Below are positions 1-6,404 of a stretch of DNA of 6,891 nt, piece by piece. The stretch is from contig DMHA01000012.1 of the NCBI GenBank assembly GCA_003449615.1, positions 1,062 through 7,952 on the forward strand, read 5' to 3'. The notes under the pieces were generated by a model that was given only the letters and a program-made list of their open reading frames with translations, had not been told where the DNA came from and made no database searches. The position numbers were made by a program, and so were the translations under genes. Numbering within the stretch: position 1 is the first letter of the stretch; each line of letters opens with the position of its first letter. Source of the DNA: Flavobacterium sp. Lineage in GTDB: Bacteria; Bacteroidota; Bacteroidia; Flavobacteriales; Flavobacteriaceae.

Positions 1-3000
1 ATTTCATGCGACATGTTGGCTAAAAATGCGGACTTTAGCTTATCCGATTCTTCTGCCTTTTCTTTAGCTTTAATTAATTCTTGTTCAAAAGTTTTCCTTT
101 CGTCAATATTACGTATAACAGAAATAATAGCATTTTGGCGACCCAGATAGTTATCAATTACAGCCGATGAAATTTCACCATTAAAAACGGAAGCATCTTT
201 TCTTAAAAAGCGGAATTCATTACCTAAATTTACACCTTTATTTATCAATTCGGACATGCTGGAAAGCAGTGCCTCTTTATCTTCCTTATATACCCATTGA
301 AATAAAAAAGATGCCGTAATATCTGCAACTTTATTCAAACCAAAAGTATCAATCGCTTTTGAAGATGCAAAAATTATTTTTCCTTCAATATCAGAAACCA
401 AAATAGAATTGGGTGTTGTATTTACTAGTTTTTTATATAGCTCTTCTGATTCTCTTAAACGCATTTCTGTTTCCTGACGGTCAGTAATATCCATCAAAAT
501 ACCCAAAATACCATTCTCTTCCCCTTGATAACCAACAAAAGGGGCTTTAATAGAAATAAACGTTCTTATCCTTCCATCAATTAATAATTTCTCTTCAATA
601 CGAATGGTTTTATTTTCTTTAAGAACAAGTTCATCACTTTCAGCAATCAAACCATTTTTATCAACTCCAATAATTACTTCTTGTAATTTTTTCTTTAATA
701 GAACATCACGTTTCACACCAAATACCTCTTCAGCACGTGAATTGACCAACTGAAACTCAGCGTTTGTATTTTTAATGTATATGGCAACAGGTGAATTATC
801 AAGAATTGTTTGAAGAAAGCGTTGGTGTCGTTTAAGTTCATTTTCAGCCTTTCTGATATCAGTTATATTCTTTGCAATTATTCCAAAAAGGAGGTTTCCA
901 TCTATTTCGATAGGAAACAGAACCGATTTAAGTAAAATATTTTCCTTCTGAAGATTAAATAGTTGTATTTCATAATGATTAAAAATGTAATCTTTCGGAT
1001 TAGAATAAAATTTACCAAATAAAGCCTCAAATTTCTTTAATAAAACAGGACTTCTTTTTTCAGGCTTATGCAGCATATACATAAGATGCCAAACGTACTC
1101 ATCCTTAACAACAAAATGTTTTAAACCTGTTATTTTTTCAAAACCCTTGTTCCATTCTACTACCCTACCCTTTTCATTAATGAGGCAAATGCCATCTTCA
1201 GCATAATCAAAAATAGTTTTAAAAACATCCATTCCCAATTTTAAAGAACCATGCCTAATATCTTTAACATCGGCAGAAAGTAAAGGCTTATTATCCTTTA
1301 TTTCCCTTATGTCCATAATATAACCCAGAATGGCATCATTTTCGTCTTTGATTGGCATTATGGTAATACCGACATTCTTTGAATAACCTTCAAAATTTAG
1401 TCTAAATACCGATTCATCGTAAAACTCATCCCCTTTGGTCAGAGAAGTATTTATTTGCTCTTTTAAATTGAAAGAATGATCATTAAGATCTGTTAATTTA
1501 ATTATATGATCTACCCTCTTGTTTCTGAAATTTTCGAATGACATTTTTAGGAGCAATTCAGCACTGCGATTAGCTCTTATAATTCTACCGCTTGTATTGA
1601 AAGTTAAAAGCGCATCATTAATTGAATTGAGTGTAGCAGAAAGATAATTATTAACTTCCTTTATTGCTTCTTCATAAAATTTACGCTTGCTAATGTCTAC
1701 GCAGCTAATCATGATAACCTTTTCTGAATCAAGGATAACAATGCGTGTATACTGTTCGATATATTTAATCTCACCAATAGGAGTTTCAATCTTATAACTG
1801 CAATTGGTTGAAATTTTGTCATCAATAGCCATATAGATTCTCTCTTTTGCAATGGCTCTGTCACTTTTATGAATCTGTTTTATATATTGATCTATAGAAA
1901 ATGAATCATATTCGTTTTTATCGAATTCAAAAATACTATTCATAGTAGGATTGATGTAACGAATTTTTTGATCCTTAATCATCAATAAACCTATCAGAGA
2001 TTGTTCGGCAATAATTCTAAATTTTTCTTCGCTTTCACCCAGTTTATTATGAAGATTATACAACTCATCATAACTGTTTTTTAATTCTTCATTAATGGCA
2101 AAAAACTCTTCATTTTGGGCTTGAATTTCTTCATTTTGCATTTGAATTTCTTCATACTGTGTTTTAATCAAGCCCTCCTTATCTTTCAATTCTGAAATAT
2201 CAGTAAGAATACTTTCGTAATATGATTTTCCGTTTACAACATTTTTTATATATCTAATGTTCTCTTTTACCCAAATAATACCACCGTTGCGAGTAATCAA
2301 TCTAAACTCTTTTGAAACTTTTTCACTTATATCATGAGCGTACAAGCTCAAGCGATTTTCAAAAGCAGTAACATCTTCGTGATAAATAATTGATTTAAGA
2401 TCGTATTTCCCTGAATAAAATTCTTCAGGCGAATAGCCTAACTTGGCAATATTTCTACTAACAAAACTAACAGACCAACGAGTTCCGGCAGAAAAAACAA
2501 AAGCCAATGAAGAACTATTACTTATAATGTCACCTAGTAATTTTAATTCATTGACTGTTTTGTTGAGCAAATTTTCATCTGAAAGTCGCCGGGTAATATC
2601 TTCCATAATATTCAACAAACCCACTACATTACCCTTGGCATCAATTAAAGGTAATTTTGTAATTTCCATCATTTTAACATCACCGTTCCTTAAAACAAGA
2701 TGCGATTGAAAGCGCTTCATTTCAAAACTCTCAAGAACGTCTGAATCAAATTTTTCAGATATTTCTAACAATTCCTTCCATTTCAATTCTTGTATTCTTT
2801 TACCTCTCAGCTCATTTAAATCATTAACACCTGTTAAGCTCAGAAAATATTCATTTCCTCCCAAAATAACTTTATCCTGATTTCGCCAAAATATGATATA
2901 AGGTAAACTTCGGAATAACTGCTGGTTGATTTCATTAAAAAGCAGCCCTTTCTCCAATTGAAGAGTAGCTTGCAGCAATCTCTCCCTTAAGTCCTTATTT

Positions 3001-3053
3001 TCATGTTCTAGCTCTTCTATTTTGAGCTTTTCTTTATTGGATCTAAAAAACAT
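1..3053 (-). CDS. Multi-PAS sensor histidine kinase, C-terminal part cut off
   Basis: This is a cytoplasmic sensor kinase expected to autophosphorylate on histidine and pass phosphate to a receiver domain. I read 1017 codons from ATG at 3053, the first ATG after an in-frame TAA at 3057-3059. A short coiled coil (about residues 6-37) is followed by about seven PAS domains: 42-155, 172-288, 343-455, 465-585, 608-735, 745-860 and 870-988. Most end in the typical DIT/DIS signature (MEDITRR, LTDISEL, CVDISKR, NITDIRK, MDITDRQ). A heptad-repeat coiled coil (about 293-343) separates PAS2 and PAS3. The last residues, SDKLKSAFLANMSHE, are the HisKA H-box, with the phospho-accepting histidine at residue 1016. 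The window ends there, so the ATPase domain and any attached receiver are not visible. No membrane segment or signal peptide is seen, so the input is probably intracellular; the ligands cannot be told. A receiver gene is divergent on the other side of a 99-bp gap. Identity as a PAS/HisKA kinase is secure; exact PAS borders are approximate. Confidence 0.95.
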   Translation of the reverse strand, partial: MFFRSNKEKLKIEELEHENKDLRERLLQATLQLEKGLLFNEINQQLFRSLPYIIFWRNQDKVILGGNEYFLSLTGVNDLNELRGKRIQELKWKELLEISEKFDSDVLESFEMKRFQSHLVLRNGDVKMMEITKLPLIDAKGNVVGLLNIMEDITRRLSDENLLNKTVNELKLLGDIISNSSSLAFVFSAGTRWSVSFVSRNIAKLGYSPEEFYSGKYDLKSIIYHEDVTAFENRLSLYAHDISEKVSKEFRLITRNGGIIWVKENIRYIKNVVNGKSYYESILTDISELKDKEGLIKTQYEEIQMQNEEIQAQNEEFFAINEELKNSYDELYNLHNKLGESEEKFRIIAEQSLIGLLMIKDQKIRYINPTMNSIFEFDKNEYDSFSIDQYIKQIHKSDRAIAKERIYMAIDDKISTNCSYKIETPIGEIKYIEQYTRIVILDSEKVIMISCVDISKRKFYEEAIKEVNNYLSATLNSINDALLTFNTSGRIIRANRSAELLLKMSFENFRNKRVDHIIKLTDLNDHSFNLKEQINTSLTKGDEFYDESVFRLNFEGYSKNVGITIMPIKDENDAILGYIMDIREIKDNKPLLSADVKDIRHGSLKLGMDVFKTIFDYAEDGICLINEKGRVVEWNKGFEKITGLKHFVVKDEYVWHLMYMLHKPEKRSPVLLKKFEALFGKFYSNPKDYIFNHYEIQLFNLQKENILLKSVLFPIEIDGNLLFGIIAKNITDIRKAENELKRHQRFLQTILDNSPVAIYIKNTNAEFQLVNSRAEEVFGVKRDVLLKKKLQEVIIGVDKNGLIAESDELVLKENKTIRIEEKLLIDGRIRTFISIKAPFVGYQGEENGILGILMDITDRQETEMRLRESEELYKKLVNTTPNSILVSDIEGKIIFASSKAIDTFGLNKVADITASFLFQWVYKEDKEALLSSMSELINKGVNLGNEFRFLRKDASVFNGEISSAVIDNYLGRQNAIISVIRNIDERKTFEQELIKAKEKAEESDKLKSAFLANMSHE
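2108..2170 (-). repeat. 21-bp tandem repeat encoding a heptad coiled coil
   Basis: Three adjacent 21-bp units (2108-2128, 2129-2149, 2150-2170) lie inside the kinase gene. The first two differ at three positions; the third is more diverged. Each unit encodes one heptad, beginning with EEIQMQN and EEIQAQN, and the heptad pattern continues at the protein level (EEFFAIN, EELKNSY, DELYNLH). This forms a likely parallel coiled coil between PAS2 and PAS3. Similar Gln/Glu-rich spacers are common in multi-PAS kinases. Confidence 0.7.
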
Positions 3054-3076
3054 AATTTATATGGGACAAAAAATTT

Positions 3077-3085
3077 CAAAAATTA
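3077..3085 (-). promoter_or_regulatory. Possible -7 element for the kinase gene
   Basis: On the minus strand the sequence TAATTTTTG lies 24 bases upstream of the kinase ATG. It resembles the Bacteroidota -7 element TAnnTTTG but has one extra base in the spacer, and no clear TTTG -33 element was found. No equally good match was found for the divergent receiver gene. Confidence 0.25.
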
Positions 3086-3152
3086 TTATAAAATGCATAA
3101 AAACAGAACAAACTTTAAGTTGATACGTAGAAGCAGTAAAAAAGTTATCTGA

Positions 3153-3545
3153 ATGCTAACATCAAATTACAATTGGGAAGATAAAACGATATTAATTGCG
3201 GAAGACATAGATTCAAACTATTTGTTTTTAGAGGCTGCGCTTAAATATACCAGAGCAAAAGTTATATGGGCAAAAAATGGACTTATAGCAGTAGAAAAAT
3301 GTCATGAATTACAACCAGATTTAATTCTAATGGACATACAAATGCCCGTAATGAATGGAATGGATGCAACACGAGAAATTAAAACAAATCATCCTGGCAT
3401 ACCTATCATAGCACAAACAGCATTTGCTATGGAAAATGAAAAAGAAAAAATTTTTGAAGCAGGGTTTTGTGATTACTTAGCAAAGCCGATACGCTTAGAT
3501 ACTCTATTTAAAACCTTAGATAAATACTTAAGGGGAGTTCTATAA
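3153..3545 (+). CDS. Stand-alone CheY-like response regulator receiver
   Basis: The product is 130 residues and is essentially a single REC domain with no output domain. Residues needed for Mg2+ binding and phosphotransfer are present: acidic pair E17-D18, phospho-acceptor D61 in LILMDIQMP, T89 in IIAQTAFA and K111 in the YLAKPI motif. The N-terminus (NWEDKTILIAEDIDSNY) is typical of receiver domains at the C-terminal end of Bacteroidota hybrid kinases, so this looks like a detached hybrid-kinase receiver. The ATG at 3153 is fixed by an in-frame TGA immediately upstream. The gene is divergent from the multi-PAS kinase across 99 bp, so the kinase is the most likely phosphodonor (inference). 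With no DNA-binding or enzymatic output it probably acts by protein-protein contact or as a phosphorelay intermediate. Downstream is an IS remnant. Confidence 0.93.
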   Translation: MLTSNYNWEDKTILIAEDIDSNYLFLEAALKYTRAKVIWAKNGLIAVEKCHELQPDLILMDIQMPVMNGMDATREIKTNHPGIPIIAQTAFAMENEKEKIFEAGFCDYLAKPIRLDTLFKTLDKYLRGVL

Positions 3546-3574
3546 ATTAAATCTTTGATATTAAGATAATTATT

Positions 3575-3601
3575 TGTGTCTTTTTGTATTGCTAACAAGA
3601 T
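3575..3601 (+). repeat. Probable left terminal inverted repeat of the IS remnant
   Basis: The segment running from TGTGTCTTTTTG to CTAACAAGAT aligns imperfectly, with gaps, to the reverse complement of 4572-4606. It starts about 40 bases before the transposase ATG, the usual place for an IS5-type left end. Both ends are AT-rich, so a chance match is possible. Confidence 0.35.
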
Positions 3602-3613
3602 ATATTTTTAGCA

Positions 3614-4567
3614 ATGCAACGATACAAAAAACAAGGAAATATAGGTTTATTTGACAAGCAATTTACGAATGATAAAATTATCTGAGATAGGTAATTCATT
3701 AGAATTAATCTTGCAAGTTATTGATTTTGAATTATTTTGCTCAACCTTAGAAAGCAAGCTGCTTAATACGGATAAAAAGAGTAATGCTGGCGACAAACCT
3801 TTTGATGTGGTATTGATGTTCAAAATACTTATTTTACAGCGCTATTATGGACTTGAAGACAAGCAGGTAGAATATCAAATACTTGATCGTACCAGTTTCA
3901 AGGACTTCTTAGGATTGGAAACAGGTGATAAAGTTCCTGACGAGAAAACCGTTTGGTTATTTCGAGAAAATGTAACCAAATTGAAATTGGTAGAGGACTT
4001 ATTTGTTTTATTTAATAGTCATGGAAAGCAAAGGTTTGATTTTTAATGAAGGACAGTTGATAGATGCCAGTTTTACCGTTGCCCCTCGCCAGCGTAACAC
4101 ACGAGAAGAAAATGAGAAAATAAAAAATGGAGAGGTTGATGATTGTGGAATGACCAACCACACAAGAAGTGTCACAAAGATACAGATACCCGTTGGACGA
4201 AGAAAAACAATGAAACATTTTATGGCTATAAAGGCCTCATAAAGGTTGACAATAAAAGCAAACTTATAAATACCTACTATGTAACGGATGCCTCTGTACA
4301 TTATACGCATTCAATAGAGAATCTATTGACAGACAAAGACCGAGGACAAAATTTACATGCAGACAGTGCCTATACAGGCGAAAAACAAAACGAAATCAAA
4401 AAAACGCTCAAGTGTGGAACATGTTTTTGGCTTTATGGAGCAAAAGTATTAACGGACTATGTCTAAAATCTGTTGGAATAGAAAGGGCTACGGCAATAAT
4501 TGGAATGATTAACCTAACCTACAATATATTTCGATACGAACAAATAATTAGACTGGATATAGCATAG
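3614..4567 (+). pseudogene. IS5-family transposase, multiply frameshifted
   Basis: Stitching three frames together gives a DDE transposase of the IS5 family that starts MQRYKKQGNIGLFDKQF at ATG 3614 and ends NIFRYEQIIRLDIA before TAG at 4565. Lesions, judged against the remembered family pattern: (1) one extra A in the AAAA run at 3674-3677, giving an early TGA; (2) a shift near 4020, probably two bases lost; (3) one base lost near 4142, restoring a LWNDQPHKK frame; (4) an internal deletion of roughly 25-30 codons with a frame change near 4385-4395, removing the region between TGE and the RxxVEHVFGF block; (5) one extra A in the AAAA run at 4442-4445. Codons for the DDE triad remain (Asp 4063-4065, Asp 4287-4289, Glu 4417-4419), but the frame changes between each successive pair. 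The fragments opening at 3651, 4003 and 4143 are pieces of this one gene. It is surely inactive unless the lesions are sequencing errors, which the deletion makes unlikely. Confidence 0.9.
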
Positions 4568-4571
4568 GTAC

Positions 4572-4606
4572 ATCTTTGTTAGTTAGTTAGTTATAAAAAT
4601 AGCACG
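4572..4606 (-). repeat. Probable right terminal inverted repeat of the IS remnant
   Basis: It begins five bases after the transposase stop. Its reverse complement contains CGTGCTATTTTTATAACTAA and ends AACAAAGAT, a gapped match to the left end. It includes a GTTA tandem run that lengthens it relative to the left end. Confidence 0.35.
4578..4593 (+). repeat. GTTA tetranucleotide repeat, four copies
   Basis: Four perfect head-to-tail GTTA units lie inside the right end of the IS remnant. The left end has only one CTAAC equivalent, so the run may have expanded by slippage after insertion. It lies outside any gene; a regulatory effect on the downstream gene is not evident. Confidence 0.8.
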
Positions 4607-4636
4607 TTTTTAGAACTGAAAATCCCAAAATAATTC

Positions 4637-4644
4637 TATATTTG
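4637..4644 (+). promoter_or_regulatory. Bacteroidota-type -7 promoter element of the epimerase-like gene
   Basis: TATATTTG fits TAnnTTTG, the -7 element of the Bacteroidota primary sigma factor. A start of transcription near 4650 would give a leader of about 100 nt before the ATG at 4750. A T-run around 4607-4611 is at roughly the right distance for a -33 element but is not a TTTG match. The promoter lies just outside the IS right end. Confidence 0.5.
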
Positions 4645-4649
4645 CATTG

Positions 4650-4691
4650 ATTCAAGAGAATTGGATAACGGGTTTTACGTTTTTCTTGAAT
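4650..4691 (+). other. Stem-loop in the leader of the epimerase-like gene
   Basis: ATTCAAGA (4650-4657) is the exact complement of TCTTGAAT (4684-4691), enclosing 26 nt. It starts where transcription from the TATATTTG element would begin, so it could be a 5'-end hairpin affecting mRNA stability or an operator for a regulator. It is not followed by a strong T-run and does not look like a terminator. It matches no riboswitch I recognise. Confidence 0.35.
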
Positions 4692-4749
4692 TTTGAGTAA
4701 AAAAATCAATTTTTAGAACCCACTATATAAACCTTAAAATACAAATTAA

Positions 4750-5586
4750 ATGAAAACTTTATTATTAAATATTATTTTTGGATTTTACTTTTCAATCTTT
4801 GTACATAGTCAAATTGATATAGGTGCTTGTTCTCCAATTAAAAACGATTCACTACTTAAAGCAAATAATTATGATTTTATTGAAGGTGGTGTAAGTGTGT
4901 TATTGGTTCCATTAGAACATGATAGTGTTTATGATAAAATATTCGATAAATACAAAAAAATGCAACTACCTATAAGAAGTTGTACAAGTTTTCTTCCGGG
5001 TAATTATAAAGTTACAGGTCCTGATACTGTACACCAACAAATTCTAATTTATTCAGAAATAGCCTTTAGGCGGGCTCAGAAAATGAAAATTCCCTATATT
5101 GTATTTGGATCAGCACGTGCGCGGAGCATACCAGAAGGATTTGATAAAAAAGCAGCTACAGATCAGTTTATTTCATTATTGAAAAAAATGGGATCCATTG
5201 CTGCCAAATATGATATAACTATTGTTATTGAACCCTTAAATAGCAAAGAAACCAATTTTATAAATTCAGTTGTTGAAGGTGGAGAGATTGTAAAAGCAGT
5301 AAATCATGCTAACATTCAACTATTAGCCGATATTTATCATATGACTCGTGAGCAAGAACAAGCTTCATCTATAATTCAATATGGGAAATATATCAAACAC
5401 GTTCACATTGCTGAAAATGATCAACGCACTACACCTGGAGTAATGGGTCAAGATTTCAGTCCGTATTTAAAAGCGCTTAAACAAATCAATTATAAAGGAG
5501 GCATTTCAATTGAAGCTCATGTGAAGGATTTTGATAAAGAAATGTCAAAAGCCATAATTGTATTAAAGGAACAATTAAAAGATTAA
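4750..5586 (+). CDS. Exported sugar phosphate isomerase/epimerase-like TIM-barrel protein
   Basis: A 278-residue protein of the AP-endonuclease-2/xylose isomerase-like TIM-barrel superfamily, whose sugar-active members isomerise or epimerise ketoses and aldoses with a divalent metal. The N-terminus has Lys2, a hydrophobic stretch of about 15 residues and a good signal peptidase I site (V18-H19-S20 before Q21), so the mature protein should be outside the cytoplasmic membrane and start with Gln. Candidate metal and catalytic residues follow the D-tagatose 3-epimerase order: E161 (IVIEPLN), D194 and H197 (LADIYHM), H219 (HVHIAEN), R226 and E255 (SIEAH). The mature length of about 258 residues is normal. 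The ATG follows an A-rich leader, as usual in Bacteroidota. The gene stands alone between an IS remnant and gene debris, so its substrate cannot be inferred from neighbours. Superfamily and export are well supported; the exact reaction is not, and it could also be a non-isomerase member such as a sugar lyase or dehydratase. Confidence 0.88.
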   Translation: MKTLLLNIIFGFYFSIFVHSQIDIGACSPIKNDSLLKANNYDFIEGGVSVLLVPLEHDSVYDKIFDKYKKMQLPIRSCTSFLPGNYKVTGPDTVHQQILIYSEIAFRRAQKMKIPYIVFGSARARSIPEGFDKKAATDQFISLLKKMGSIAAKYDITIVIEPLNSKETNFINSVVEGGEIVKAVNHANIQLLADIYHMTREQEQASSIIQYGKYIKHVHIAENDQRTTPGVMGQDFSPYLKALKQINYKGGISIEAHVKDFDKEMSKAIIVLKEQLKD

Positions 5587-5589
5587 ACC

Positions 5590-5719
5590 ATTTTACAATC
5601 CATTTTGAACCTTTACCACCTGAACAAAGCCAAGTCTGAAAATAAGACACTTCAGTAAAGGTAACGGCTACACCAGGTCCATCAGGATGTTTAAGCAAGC
5701 ATTTGTCGCATTTTATCTT
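5590..5719 (-). pseudogene. Coding-like fragment of unknown origin
   Basis: The minus strand is open from just after a TGA at 5720-5722 to beyond 5590, and then runs antisense into the epimerase-like gene. The outside part reads like real protein (KHPDGPGVAVTFTEVSYFQ then TWLCSGGKGSKWIVKWF) and is less AT-rich than its surroundings. The plus strand here has stops and no plausible product. No ATG opens it; a TTG at 5696-5698 is the only candidate start, without a clear ribosome-binding site. It may be the tail of a decayed gene truncated against the epimerase-like gene. I do not recognise the family. Confidence 0.25.
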
Positions 5720-5735
5720 TCAAATAAATGCGACA
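5704..5735. repeat. Perfect 10-bp inverted repeat
   Basis: TGTCGCATTT (5704-5713) and AAATGCGACA (5726-5735) are exact reverse complements around a 12-nt loop. A 10-bp stem with five G/C pairs is notable in such AT-rich DNA. There is no T-run after either arm, so it is a poor intrinsic terminator. On the minus strand it spans the end of the 51-codon ORF, whose TAA lies at 5713-5715. It might be a bidirectional mRNA 3'-end hairpin between converging transcripts, a protein-binding site, or an end of a lost mobile element. Confidence 0.6.
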
Positions 5736-5868
5736 TACTCGTCAAGCCATAATGAAGAAAACTTACTTCATATCTTTCATTTTCAGTAATATGTCTGTTC
5801 CAAACATCAACATTATTAATGGATTGATTTTGATCCCGTGGAGTATATTGCTTAGAAGATACCAACAT
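5713..5868 (-). CDS. Hypothetical 51-residue protein or gene fragment
   Basis: ATG at 5866-5868 opens 51 codons (starting MLVSSKQYTPRDQNQSIN, ending YGLTSMSHLFER). A purine-rich AGGAAGGA lies 6 nt upstream, a good Shine-Dalgarno for this phylum. The product is hydrophilic, has no signal peptide or membrane segment, and includes a Trp and several aromatic residues, unlike a random AT-rich frame. The same frame upstream (5872-6030) is open except for one TAA at 5872-5874, so this may be the C-terminal half of a gene broken by a nonsense mutation, with the internal ATG fortuitous. No family is recognised. The stop lies within an inverted repeat. Confidence 0.35.
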   Translation of the reverse strand: MLVSSKQYTPRDQNQSINNVDVWNRHITENERYEVSFLHYGLTSMSHLFER

Positions 5869-5871
5869 TTT

Positions 5872-6030
5872 TTATCCTTCCTCAGGTTTAAAAATTATAT
5901 GATAGCCTAAATCAGGTGTTAAAGTACGGTTGCTTTGATTAATAATCCAATCAATCATCAACAAGTCCGAATTCTCGAACGCTATAGTAATTTTACGAAT
6001 CACTTCATAAAGAATTTCACAACTCAAATA
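5872..6030 (-). pseudogene. Coding-like fragment upstream of the 51-residue ORF, same frame
   Basis: Fifty-two codons follow two adjacent TAG stops (6031-6036) and run to TAA at 5872-5874. The translation looks protein-like (IRKITIAFENSDLLMIDWII, then NRTLTPDLGYHIIFKPEEG). There is no ATG near the start; the first in-frame one is at about codon 29 and TTG at 6025-6027 is the only early alternative, so the 5' end is probably missing. It is in frame with the 51-residue ORF and separated from it only by TAA-AAA, suggesting one decayed gene of at least 104 codons. I do not recognise the family. Confidence 0.28.
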
Positions 6031-6065
6031 CTACTAAAATATATCTTTACAGCTAATAACTAAAA

Positions 6066-6359
6066 TCAATCAATTACCTCATTTAAATACGAAATAACTG
6101 TTTTAAGATTTTTTTTATTAATGAAATAAAAAATACTCTGTGCTTCTCGTCTTGTTTCAAGTATCCCACTATTCTTCATTATACTTAAATGGTGTGATAC
6201 TGTAGGCTGATCTGCTTGTAGTTTAATGTAGATCTCAGTAACGTTCATCTCCTTACCATTTTGCAGCATATTAAATATCTGCAAACGTGATGGATTCGCA
6301 AGAGCTTTAAAAATTCCGCTTAAATCGTTTAATAGCTCAGTGTTCTTCTTCCTCCTCAT
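6066..6359 (-). CDS. ArsR-family winged-helix transcriptional repressor
   Basis: A 97-residue DNA-binding protein of the ArsR/SmtB family, which act as homodimeric repressors. The signature IFKALANPSRLQIFNML (16-32) is followed by the helix-turn-helix (about 38-67), with recognition helix QPTVSHHLSIMKNSG (51-65), and a beta wing (about 67-82). The protein contains no cysteine, so the classical arsenite and cadmium sites based on thiols are absent; the inducer is unknown and may be non-metal. I chose ATG 6359 rather than a GTG at 6389 because the extra ten residues precede the usual family start. Length is typical. It is divergent from the polyprenyl synthase gene, with promoters for both and an inverted repeat between them, so it may control itself and that gene (inference). 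Downstream it converges on gene debris. Confidence 0.92.
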   Translation of the reverse strand: MRRKKNTELLNDLSGIFKALANPSRLQIFNMLQNGKEMNVTEIYIKLQADQPTVSHHLSIMKNSGILETRREAQSIFYFINKKNLKTVISYLNEVID

Positions 6360-6404
6360 ACTTATTTTATTATTAATCAATACTATCACCCATCTCTAGT
6401 TAAG

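Larger units (their letters stand above)
3575..4606 (+). mobile_element. Decayed IS5-family insertion sequence
   Basis: About 1.03 kb containing a broken IS5-type transposase gene flanked by weakly matching inverted ends. The left end (about 3575-3601) and the reverse complement of the right end (about 4572-4606) share the order GTG, T-run, TA, CTAAC, AA-GAT, with small gaps. No convincing target-site duplication was found, so the outer borders are approximate. The element lies between the receiver gene and the epimerase-like gene and does not visibly interrupt either. With a disrupted transposase it should not move by itself. Confidence 0.7.

Noticed and set aside
2443..2709. An 88-codon plus-strand ORF
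   Set aside because: It lies wholly antisense to a well-supported PAS domain of the kinase and has no recognisable features.
3551..3567. Small hairpin after the receiver gene as a terminator
   Set aside because: The stem is only ATCTT/AAGAT with no G+C-rich core and no immediate T-run.
4008..4310. Minus-strand ORFs of 100 and 68 codons
   Set aside because: They are antisense to the transposase remnant, whose translation matches the IS5 family on the plus strand.
3651..4466. Three short plus-strand ORFs as independent genes
   Set aside because: They are consecutive frameshifted pieces of one IS5-type transposase; the first begins only at a TTG inside the gene.
5728..5910. A 60-codon plus-strand ORF with a hydrophobic look
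   Set aside because: It starts inside the inverted repeat, has no recognised domain, and the opposite strand translates more convincingly.
5587..6065. tRNA, CRISPR array or other RNA gene in the gene-poor stretch
   Set aside because: No cloverleaf, no regularly spaced repeats and no recognised RNA motif could be seen by eye.
6360..6389. Upstream GTG start for the ArsR-type protein
   Set aside because: It adds ten residues not typical of the family; the ATG at 6359 fits the family length and the promoter position.
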